Of a stretch of 6,449 nt of DNA, positions 1 through 5,418 are shown in pieces. The translations under genes and the position numbers were made by a program. The notes beneath the pieces were generated by a model. It was given only the letters and a program-made list of their open reading frames with translations, searched no databases and was not told where the DNA came from. Every line of letters begins with the position of its first letter. Within the stretch, counting starts at the first letter, position 1. Location of the stretch: the NCBI GenBank assembly GCA_025356615.1, contig JANXSH010000648.1, positions 1-6,449 on the forward strand, written 5' to 3'. The DNA comes from Planctomycetia bacterium (GTDB lineage: Bacteria; Planctomycetota; Planctomycetia; Gemmatales; Gemmataceae).

Positions 1-471
1 GCCCTTTTCGCCCCTGAGGACGTAGATATTGCCGTTCTGAAGATTCATGACGTAGGTCTGGATCTGCATGCGAGCGAGCTTGATGACGACCTCGTCGATG
101 CTCAGGACCTTAGGGGGTCGTCGGCCCAGTTCCCCGCTGCCGGGCAAGGGGCCCCAGTCATCCATACGGAACTTATTGCCATTGACCGCCTCCATCTTCA
201 GGGCGATGAGCTTTTCCTTCTCAGCGTTCTTGTCCGGCTTGTCGCCGTCGCCGGGCAGGTTATTCGGGTCGTTGAGGCGCTGGGTGATGAAGACGGCAGG
301 GTCGGTCAACCCCTTGGCCTTCTCGTCGGGGCTGCCGCTGAACAGGCCGGGGCCAGGCCAGAGCAAGGCGACGATCATGAGCAACAGGGTGATGATGCCC
401 GCGATGCTGAGGCCGATTCGTTCGCCTCGTTCGAGCAAGAGCTTCTTGATATCGAGCTTGGGTTTCGCCAT
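1..471 (-). CDS. Single-pass membrane protein, third gene of the pilM operon, 3' end cut off by the window
   Basis: I do not recognise this gene. The reading frame starts at the ATG at 471 and stays open for 157 codons to the left edge, so the protein is C-terminally incomplete here. The start is supported by GAGG at 482-485, 10 nt upstream. The N-terminus is basic and cytoplasmic-looking (MAKPKLDIKK, then an Arg/Glu-rich stretch), followed by one hydrophobic helix at about residues 19-38. A polar, Asp/Lys-rich linker (about 45-90) and a more structured part (about 95-157, beginning NGNKFRMDDW) follow. The predicted topology is cytoplasm-in, periplasm-out. It is third after the PilM-PilN fusion and a second bitopic protein, which is the slot of PilP in a classical pilMNOPQ cluster. 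PilP is a lipoprotein, but there is no N-terminal lipobox cysteine here, so homology to PilP is unproven. A secretin gene could lie beyond the left edge, which cannot be seen. Confidence 0.8.
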   Translation of the reverse strand, partial: MAKPKLDIKKLLLERGERIGLSIAGIITLLLMIVALLWPGPGLFSGSPDEKAKGLTDPAVFITQRLNDPNNLPGDGDKPDKNAEKEKLIALKMEAVNGNKFRMDDWGPLPGSGELGRRPPKVLSIDEVVIKLARMQIQTYVMNLQNGNIYVLRGEKG

Positions 472-481
472 GGGAGGCTAT

Positions 482-485
482 CCTC
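482..485 (-). promoter_or_regulatory. Ribosome binding site of the third operon gene
   Basis: On the minus strand GAGG lies 10 nt before the ATG at 471, inside CTCGAGGATAGCC. It can fold weakly with CCTC just downstream (GAGG-ATAG-CCTC), which would partly hide the site. It shares its core with the leader of the preceding gene. Confidence 0.6.
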
Positions 486-509
486 GAGAATGTTCGGTTC
501 CAACGATTC

Positions 510-534
510 CCCGTCGGACCCGAGGTCCGACGGG
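510..534 (-). repeat. Perfect 11-bp GC hairpin between the second and third operon genes
   Basis: CCCGTCGGACC at 510-520 and GGTCCGACGGG at 524-534 are exact reverse complements around a 3-nt loop. The hairpin starts 12 bp downstream of the stop codon of the second gene (547-549) and ends about 25 nt before the ribosome binding site of the third. Neither strand has a T-run after the stem, so it is not a classical intrinsic terminator. It may protect a 3' end, mark a processing point or attenuate transcription to set gene dosage. Confidence 0.75.
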
Positions 535-546
535 CGCGAAGGGGAG

Positions 547-2439
547 TCAATTCTTGCCGGGAACGACCGGCGTGGTGGGCGTGGTCGTTTCCTTGGGTCG
601 AGCCGGGAATCGCTCGTAGATCGAGGCGAGGGCGTAGATCGACAGTTCGACGAGGCGGGCGTTGTCGATGACCCGGGCCTTCGAGGTTCCGAGGACACCA
701 CCTCCCCCCGCCGGGCGGGTGTTCCCGCCTTCCCCCCCCCCAGCCGGACGACCGAAGATGACGCGACCGCCGCCGCCGGGGGCCATGCTACCGCCGGGGG
801 CCATGCTACCGCCAGAGAGCATGCTACTACTGCCGGGCATTGGGGGCATCATCATCCCTCTGCTGAGGCTAGAGGATCCGCCCGAAGGAGAGGTCGAGCC
901 CTCGGGGCCGTCGGGCGTCTTGGGGCCACCCGTACCGGGGGCTTCAGACGCGGTCGAGCGGGTTACATCCCGGACGTGGTGGAACGACACCTGCGTGATC
1001 TGCATGCGCAGTCGCGAGTTGCTGAACGACGAAAGGATGTCGTGGATGTGCGCCTGGTCCACGATCAGCCGGACGACGATGGGCAGATGGCGGCACTGGG
1101 GCGTCACATGGAGGTAACGGTCTCGGGGTATCTTGTTGATCGTGGTGATCTCAGCCGCCGCCGCGCCACCTGGTCCGCCGGTCCCGCCTGGGCCACCCGG
1201 CATAGTCATACTGCCGCCGCCTCCGGGGGGCGCGGTAGACCCAGCTGGGGCACTCGTCATGCCGCCCGGCGCGCTGGGCGAAGCCGCCCCACCAGTGTCG
1301 GTTTTCTCAGGCGTTTCGACAGGCTCGAGCGCTTTTAGTTCCGGGTTCGGCTTCAGGCCGCCGACGAAGGTGCGGTGGGAGTGTCGGGCCAGAGCGATCA
1401 TGTCCACCCGACGAACGGGAGATATCTCCCAGTCGAGTTGCTGCTCGATGAAGAAAGGCTTCTCCGGGTTGTTGATATCGATCGGGGCGACGGTGCGCTT
1501 GGTCTTGTCCAAACCGGCCTGAAAGATCGGTGCCTCTTTCCCAAAGGGGAGAGGCTCGCCGGAGATGAAGATGTCCCTGTAAGCCACGTCGGTCTGGAAG
1601 CGGAACGGCAGCCCTCGCGAGGTGCGCGGGTTGGCCAGCACCTGGGTGCGCTCATCGACGTTGACGTTCTTGATCGTGCTACGGTCACTGATGACCCAGT
1701 TCTTCCTGTCTTTGACAGTCTCGATGAGCAGGGTCAACTCCCAGTTGGCGTTGCGGAAGACGCGCTTCGCGGCGATCCCCTCGGGGGGCTTGTCGTCCTT
1801 GGCTTGGGGGATCTCCTGGAACAGGGCGACGGAACTCATCGCCTGGCGGATCAAGAAGAGCAGTTCTCGCCGGACCCAGTAGTCCTCCTGGGCGAGCCAG
1901 ATCTCTTCCTGGGTCGGGGGGCTTTCGCGGTCCCACTTCTGCTCCGGGAAGACGGCGTCGAAGCCCCCGCTGAACTGGGCCGGGTAGACCAGCTCTTCGA
2001 GGCGGTCGAACTGCTCGTGATACCAGGTGCGGAACTTGCTGCGGATATTATGGTCCTCCGTGACGTTCTTCTTGCCCGTGCCGTCACGGACGAAGAAGGG
2101 GTCTGCGGGGTACGAGGGGCGGGTGGCGACTTTCAGCATGCTGTCGGGCCAGGTGTACATGCCCTCCTGCTGCTTCCAGGCCTTCGCCCAGATGTCGTCC
2201 TTGTGGGCGCTGAACTTCGCGCCGTGCTTCTTCCACGGCTCCTGATACGCCGCCGTCTTGACTCCCTTGGTCTTGGTGTCCTCGACGCCCTTCTTCGAGG
2301 TCTTGTAGGCCTTCTCGGCCGAATCGTCGCCGGGAAGGATGGCGATGACGACGCCGACGAACCAGAAGAGGACGAACACGCCGAGCAGAATCCAGAAGAG
2401 GTGCTTCTTCAGGGTTTCCTTATCGATTTTGGATGCCAT
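547..2439 (-). CDS. Bitopic membrane protein with periplasmic PilO/PilN-like domain and Gly/Met-rich inserts; second gene of the pilM operon
   Basis: The protein is 630 residues long, starting at the ATG at 2439 with GAGG 10 nt upstream. A short basic cytoplasmic tail (residues 1-12) precedes one strong hydrophobic helix at about 14-36, then a large periplasmic part. Residues 40-100 are Lys-rich and probably helical, and 100-375 look folded. Residues 376-428 are Gly/Pro/Ser-rich. Residues 450-490 read strand-helix-strand (HLPIVVRLIVDQAHIHDIL, then RLRMQITQVSFHH). Residues 498-585 form a second Gly/Ser/Met insert with GGSMAP repeats, after which a last strand (about 595-610, LVELSIYALASIYERF) closes the domain. 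A single anchor plus a small alpha/beta C-terminal domain is the architecture of PilO and GspM, and the gene directly follows the PilM-PilN fusion, so a PilO-like role is likely. This rests on topology and context, because I cannot see a diagnostic PilO motif. The in-frame G10 tract at 732-741 falls in the second insert. Confidence 0.88.
   Translation of the reverse strand: MASKIDKETLKKHLFWILLGVFVLFWFVGVVIAILPGDDSAEKAYKTSKKGVEDTKTKGVKTAAYQEPWKKHGAKFSAHKDDIWAKAWKQQEGMYTWPDSMLKVATRPSYPADPFFVRDGTGKKNVTEDHNIRSKFRTWYHEQFDRLEELVYPAQFSGGFDAVFPEQKWDRESPPTQEEIWLAQEDYWVRRELLFLIRQAMSSVALFQEIPQAKDDKPPEGIAAKRVFRNANWELTLLIETVKDRKNWVISDRSTIKNVNVDERTQVLANPRTSRGLPFRFQTDVAYRDIFISGEPLPFGKEAPIFQAGLDKTKRTVAPIDINNPEKPFFIEQQLDWEISPVRRVDMIALARHSHRTFVGGLKPNPELKALEPVETPEKTDTGGAASPSAPGGMTSAPAGSTAPPGGGGSMTMPGGPGGTGGPGGAAAAEITTINKIPRDRYLHVTPQCRHLPIVVRLIVDQAHIHDILSSFSNSRLRMQITQVSFHHVRDVTRSTASEAPGTGGPKTPDGPEGSTSPSGGSSSLSRGMMMPPMPGSSSMLSGGSMAPGGSMAPGGGGRVIFGRPAGGGEGGNTRPAGGGGVLGTSKARVIDNARLVELSIYALASIYERFPARPKETTTPTTPVVPGKN
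732..741 (-). repeat. In-frame G10 homopolymer (C10 on the + strand)
   Basis: Ten consecutive C on the + strand read GCT GGG GGG GGG GAA in the second operon gene, encoding Ala-Gly-Gly-Gly-Glu near residue 568. Losing or gaining one base would replace the last 60 or so residues, including the final predicted strand. Both alternative frames stay open past the normal stop at 547, to about 375 (one G lost) and about 260 (one G gained). An inverted repeat (GGCGGG 714-719, CCCGCC 724-729) lies next to it. Confidence 0.85.
773..826 (-). repeat. Tandem 18-bp repeat encoding GGSMAP units
   Basis: Two identical 18-bp copies (773-790 and 791-808; on the + strand each reads ccgccgggggccatgcta) are followed by a diverged third (809-826, ccgccagagagcatgcta). 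On the minus strand they encode the Met-containing stretch SGGSMAPGGSMAPGG at about residues 542-556 of the second operon protein. The unit is a multiple of three, so a change in copy number would keep the frame. Confidence 0.85.
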
Positions 2440-2449
2440 GTTGGGATAT

Positions 2450-2453
2450 CCTC
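2450..2453 (-). promoter_or_regulatory. Ribosome binding site of the second operon gene
   Basis: On the minus strand GAGG lies 10 nt before the ATG at 2439, within CCTCGAGGATATCC. The site overlaps two short palindromes, CCTCGAGG and GGATATCC. The surrounding box matches the one before the third gene. Confidence 0.6.
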
Positions 2454-2457
2454 GAGG

Positions 2458-2473
2458 CCCGCCGGTCGGCGGG
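2458..2473 (-). repeat. GC hairpin in the gap between pilM and the second operon gene
   Basis: CCCGCC (2458-2463) and GGCGGG (2468-2473) pair perfectly around GGTC. Read as DNA the match extends to 7 bp with a 2-nt centre. The stem ends only a few bases before the ribosome binding site at 2450-2453. There is no T-run, so it is not a standard terminator. It could influence translation start or mRNA stability. Confidence 0.6.
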
Positions 2474-2505
2474 AGGGTTGTGCCTGTTCATCGACGCGGG
2501 GAAAA

Positions 2506-5046
2506 TCACTTGACGGGGACCGGCGGCACCGGATCGGCACCGGCGCGAAGCGCGTCCGAAGGGGTTCCCTCTTTCCAGATGAACAGGATGACGAATTCGG
2601 TCCTGACGTGGCCGAAGGTATTGGTCGTGGGGGTGTTCCCCTTGAGGGGGTTGCCTCCCGTGAGGCCTCCCGTGGGGCCTCCCGTGGGACCTCCCGGTCG
2701 GCCGCCGATGGGGGCTACGCCGCCGCTGGGGATCATGCCACCACCGCCACCACTGCCGCCGGGCATCATGCCGCCGCCTTGCCCCGCGCCGCCCGCGCCG
2801 CCCCGCGTGCTGGCCGACACCCATCCGGTGCGACTCGGTGCCGCCGGCTTCGTCTCGCCACCAGTGCCACCACTGCCACCAGGGGCACCGGGACTACCGC
2901 CCTGCATCCCTGGAGAAGTCATTCCTCCCCCCTGCATTCCGCCGGGAGGGCCGCCGGGCCGGTCCCCGCCACCAGTCGCCCCGCCGACGAGGGTGGCGAG
3001 TTCGCTGCGATCGATGATCTCGAAGTTGGAACTGTCGGCGGCGGGCCGATAGTTCGTCCTGTAGAGCAAGATGTGACTGACCCGATTGATGACAGGCACC
3101 TTGTTATCCTTGTCCGGATCGACCGCCGGGGATCCGGGTGTGGCCGGAGTGGCCGGAGGCGCGTCGGGAGTCGCGGGCTTGACATCTTTGACGATGCCGA
3201 GTCGGGAGATATTCTCCAACAGCGTCGCGGTGATGAAGTTGTCCCCTCCCTGGTGGAAGGTGTAGCCGGCCACTTCGATGACCCAGCCCTTGCCCTCGGG
3301 CTGGACTTTCCTGAAGTGATCGAGCGGGCGGACCTGGGCTTCTTGCTTGCCCTTCGTCGCCGCCTTCCAGTACGTCGATAGGTCGTCGCAGAATCGCGCA
3401 TCGACCGATTCGATGCTCATTTGCACCAGGTCGTCGATGCCCCTCGGGAGCGGATCGAATTCCTTGACATCCTCCGGGGGCGGCTTGAGCCCCTCGCGGA
3501 GGCGGGTCTTGTACTCCTCGAAGGCCTCCGCCCCGCTCATGTTGACGCCAGCCGCGCGAGTGGGGCGAGTGTTGAAGTATAGCTTCATGCTCTCGGGCGG
3601 GATGTTCTTGCCGTCCGGCTGCGGGACGCAATTGCTGACGAATTTCCCCAGGTGCATCCAGTTGAGGCGCTCGGCCTGCCCGGCGACGATCGCCTTGACC
3701 GCCTCTTCCTCGTCCTGGGCCGCCTTCTTGGCCGCGACGAAGGCGGCTTCCTGGGCGTCGGCGGCGCTCTTGGCCTCATTGGCCTTGAGGATCGCCGCCT
3801 TGACCGACTCGGCCTTGTAAGGCCGCTGGTCGAGGTAGCTGCCCAGGGCGGCTGCCCCGAAGCCGAGCAGCAGGACACCGGCAGCGGCGACAGCCCAGGG
3901 CTTCTTGGAGCGGATGAGCCGCTCGAGGCGGAGTTCGCCCGGCAGGAGGTTCGTCACCAGTCGGCCACGCGACAGCCCCTGGAGGCAAAGCCCGTAGGCG
4001 ACGCCGAAGCTCAGGATGTTGTCCTGGCAGATCGGCGTCGTGAGGATCTCCTCGCCGCCCAGCCGGGACAACTTGTCGATCTTGCGGACCTCGAGCTGGA
4101 GCTTTTCGCTGAGGTAGCGCTGGAGACCGGGCAGGCGGAAGGCGTTGCCCAGGCCGACCATGTATTCGATCTGCGCATCGCGGTGGGTGTTGGTGAAGTA
4201 GCCCAGGGAGCGTTGCACTTCGCCGACGAAATCGGAGAGGACCGGCTTGAGCGCGCCGAGGATCTTCTTGAGTTCGGCCGCCCCGGACTTCGTGGCGTTG
4301 CGCTTGAGGTGTTCGGCCTTGGCGAAGGTGAGTTTGAGCTCTTTCGTCAGGGCGCGGGTGAAGTGGTTGCCGCCCAGGGCGACGGCCCGTTGCCAGATGA
4401 TCCGGCCCCCGTCGGTGATGACGAGCGTGCTGGAGTCGGTGCCGATGTCGAGGCCGACGACGCACGGCTCCTTGGCACTCGAGGCGGGCGTGGTCGAGTC
4501 CTTGCCGAGCATCTCGTAGGCGAGGAAGTTGCACAGCGCCAGCGGTGCCATCTGGACGAGGTTGACCTCGACGTTCACGTCCTTGAAGTGCTGGAGGAAT
4601 CGGTTGACGATGTCGCGCTTCATGGCGAACAGGCCGACCTCGGTCTCGAGCGCGAACCCATCGACGACCTCGCCCGCGCCGAGCTTCTGGTAGTCCCAGA
4701 CGACCTCGTCGAGGTTGAACGGGATCTGCTGCTTGGCCTCGAACTTGACGATGTCGGCGATCTTCTTCTCTTCGACCGGGGGCAGCTTGACGAAACGCGC
4801 CAAACCGCTCTGGCCGGGGACGGAGATCGCCACGGTGTCACCCCGGAGCGTGTTGCGGGAGAGGAATTGCTCCATCGCCTCGCGGGTCAACTGGTCGGCG
4901 TCGGCGTCGGGCTGGTTGAGGATCTTGGGGTATTCGATGTAGTCGAACGCGGTGGCGGTCAGCTTGCCGTCGATATCTTGGAGGCGCAGCGCCTTGAGGG
5001 CACACTGGCCCAGGTCGATGCCCCATACGCCGGGTGATGGCTTCAT
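2506..5046 (-). CDS. pilM: Type IV pilus assembly protein PilM fused to a PilN-like membrane and periplasmic region
   Basis: The protein has 846 residues, against about 350-380 for ordinary PilM. Residues 1-358 are the actin-like PilM fold. They carry the first phosphate motif GIDLGQ (9-14) with K18, the typical KLPPVEEKKIADIVKFEAKQ helix and IPF (87-110), the second phosphate motif VGLDIGTDSSTLVI (197-210), GGNHFT (225-230) and an adenine-loop-like VGLGNAFRLPGLQRYL (297-312). Next comes NLLPGEL (366-372), which resembles the INLLP motif by which PilN binds PilM, then a basic stretch, a membrane helix (about 384-404) and an Ala/Lys/Glu coiled coil (about 408-460). A periplasmic region with strand WVIEVAGYTF (588-597) and helix NFITATLLENI (603-613) follows. 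A Gly/Met-rich insert (about 688-805) precedes a last strand, RTEFVILFIWKE (815-826). PilM and PilN belong to the inner-membrane platform of type IV pili, and related parts occur in type II secretion, which cannot be excluded. It is the first operon gene. The ATG at 5046 is chosen because GIDLG follows closely and GAGGAG lies upstream. Confidence 0.93.
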   Translation of the reverse strand: MKPSPGVWGIDLGQCALKALRLQDIDGKLTATAFDYIEYPKILNQPDADADQLTREAMEQFLSRNTLRGDTVAISVPGQSGLARFVKLPPVEEKKIADIVKFEAKQQIPFNLDEVVWDYQKLGAGEVVDGFALETEVGLFAMKRDIVNRFLQHFKDVNVEVNLVQMAPLALCNFLAYEMLGKDSTTPASSAKEPCVVGLDIGTDSSTLVITDGGRIIWQRAVALGGNHFTRALTKELKLTFAKAEHLKRNATKSGAAELKKILGALKPVLSDFVGEVQRSLGYFTNTHRDAQIEYMVGLGNAFRLPGLQRYLSEKLQLEVRKIDKLSRLGGEEILTTPICQDNILSFGVAYGLCLQGLSRGRLVTNLLPGELRLERLIRSKKPWAVAAAGVLLLGFGAAALGSYLDQRPYKAESVKAAILKANEAKSAADAQEAAFVAAKKAAQDEEEAVKAIVAGQAERLNWMHLGKFVSNCVPQPDGKNIPPESMKLYFNTRPTRAAGVNMSGAEAFEEYKTRLREGLKPPPEDVKEFDPLPRGIDDLVQMSIESVDARFCDDLSTYWKAATKGKQEAQVRPLDHFRKVQPEGKGWVIEVAGYTFHQGGDNFITATLLENISRLGIVKDVKPATPDAPPATPATPGSPAVDPDKDNKVPVINRVSHILLYRTNYRPAADSSNFEIIDRSELATLVGGATGGGDRPGGPPGGMQGGGMTSPGMQGGSPGAPGGSGGTGGETKPAAPSRTGWVSASTRGGAGGAGQGGGMMPGGSGGGGGMIPSGGVAPIGGRPGGPTGGPTGGLTGGNPLKGNTPTTNTFGHVRTEFVILFIWKEGTPSDALRAGADPVPPVPVK
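2654..2701 (-). repeat. Four tandem 12-bp repeats encoding Pro-Thr-Gly-Gly-type units
   Basis: Units at 2654-2665, 2666-2677, 2678-2689 and 2690-2701 all begin cctcccg on the + strand; the first three share cctcccgtg and the fourth is diverged. They encode RPGGPTGGPTGGLTGG near residues 783-798 of the PilM fusion, inside its Gly-rich insert. The 12-bp period keeps the frame if copy number changes. Confidence 0.85.
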
Positions 5047-5057
5047 TGGATGATGAT

Positions 5058-5063
5058 CTCCTC
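5058..5063 (-). promoter_or_regulatory. Ribosome binding site of pilM
   Basis: On the minus strand GAGGAG lies 11 nt before the ATG at 5046 and is preceded by CTCGAGC. This supports the chosen start and resembles the leader boxes of the two downstream genes. Confidence 0.65.
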
Positions 5064-5109
5064 GCTCGAGAAACGACGCCAGAGAGTATGAGCGGTCGAT
5101 GCCGTCTTG

Positions 5110-5137
5110 ATTATATCATAACGAGTTGGGTTCGCAA
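5110..5137 (-). promoter_or_regulatory. Sigma-70-like promoter with extended -10 for the pilM operon
   Basis: On the minus strand TATAAT (5110-5115) is a perfect -10, preceded by TGA to give the extended -10 TGATATAAT. TTGCGA (5132-5137) matches 4 of 6 bases of the -35 consensus at a 16-bp spacing. The predicted start near 5103 gives a leader of about 57 nt before the ATG. The AT-rich patch stands out strongly in this GC-rich window. No other promoter of this quality was seen in the two short intergenic gaps of the operon. Confidence 0.65.
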
Positions 5138-5138
5138 C

Positions 5139-5156
5139 CGACCCTCGCCAGGGTCG
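5139..5156. promoter_or_regulatory. Perfect 7-bp inverted repeat next to the pilM -35 box; possible operator
   Basis: CGACCCT (5139-5145) and AGGGTCG (5150-5156) are exact reverse complements with a 4-bp centre. The repeat begins one base beyond the proposed -35 box (5132-5137) on its upstream side, a usual place for an activator or repressor site. It could also be a chance hairpin. Confidence 0.45.
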
Positions 5157-5253
5157 AGGTCTGAGACTCCCTACTCACGAAATAGAACACGCGAGGCGCG
5201 AGGTTCGTTGGCGGCGGAGATCGGGGGATGGTTCGAGGTGGTAACGGCAGTAG

Positions 5254-5274
5254 GTCCGGCGAGCCGAGCCGGAC
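5254..5274. repeat. Perfect 7-bp inverted repeat in the middle of the divergent region
   Basis: GTCCGGC (5254-5260) and GCCGGAC (5268-5274) pair exactly around a 7-bp centre. It lies between the two proposed promoters, about 45 bp before the rightward -35 box. It may be a regulator binding site. No T-run follows on either side, so a terminator is unlikely. Confidence 0.4.
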
Positions 5275-5318
5275 TCGCACACCCCTTGGTATGCGCTTAT
5301 CTCGCCAAGATTTCTCCC

Positions 5319-5348
5319 TTGACCCGCGCTGCCCCGCCCGGCTATCCT
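5319..5348 (+). promoter_or_regulatory. Candidate sigma-70-like promoter for the epimerase gene
   Basis: TTGACC (5319-5324, 5 of 6 consensus bases) is followed after 18 bp by TATCCT (5343-5348, 4 of 6). Transcription would start near 5355, giving a leader of about 65-75 nt. The longer spacer and weak -10 make this less certain than the pilM promoter. Confidence 0.4.
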
Positions 5349-5418
5349 TCCCATACGACCAATCACGCCCGCGCACGAATACGACCGGCAAGGGAACGCC
5401 GGTCCATACTCCTCACGG

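Larger units (their letters stand above)
5047..5418. other. Divergent control region between pilM and the epimerase gene (372 bp)
   Basis: This is the only long gap without a gene. It holds the leftward pilM promoter (5110-5137), a candidate rightward promoter (5319-5348), two perfect 7-bp inverted repeats (5139-5156 and 5254-5274) and a tandem CGCGAGG pair (5190-5203). The short reading frames crossing it show no recognisable protein and no good ribosome binding site, so I treat it as non-coding. I see no riboswitch or small RNA that I can name. Confidence 0.7.

Noticed and set aside
510..534. Intrinsic terminator
   Set aside because: The stem is excellent, but no T-run follows on either strand, so only a hairpin is claimed.
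773..826. CRISPR-like repeat array
   Set aside because: The units are adjacent without spacers, lie inside a coding sequence and keep the reading frame.
490..1338. A 282-codon open frame on the + strand, overlapping the C-terminal half of the second operon gene
   Set aside because: Its product is Gly/Arg/His-rich low complexity produced by the repeats of the opposite gene, with no ribosome binding site or domain.
2632..2985. Collagen-like protein call for the Gly-rich insert
   Set aside because: There is no sustained Gly-X-Y triplet register. The period is four residues in places and irregular elsewhere.
1375..3381. A 668-codon open frame on the + strand, opposite the second operon gene and the 3' part of pilM
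   Set aside because: It runs antisense through two well-supported genes, its product is a mirror of their GC-rich codons with no recognisable domain, and it crosses the gap between them. Such frames are common in GC-rich DNA.
3652..5037. A 461-codon open frame on the + strand opposite the PilM domain
   Set aside because: It is rich in Leu, Asp, Glu, Val and Arg, as expected of the complement of GC-rich codons, and has no family motif. The minus-strand PilM reading is unambiguous.
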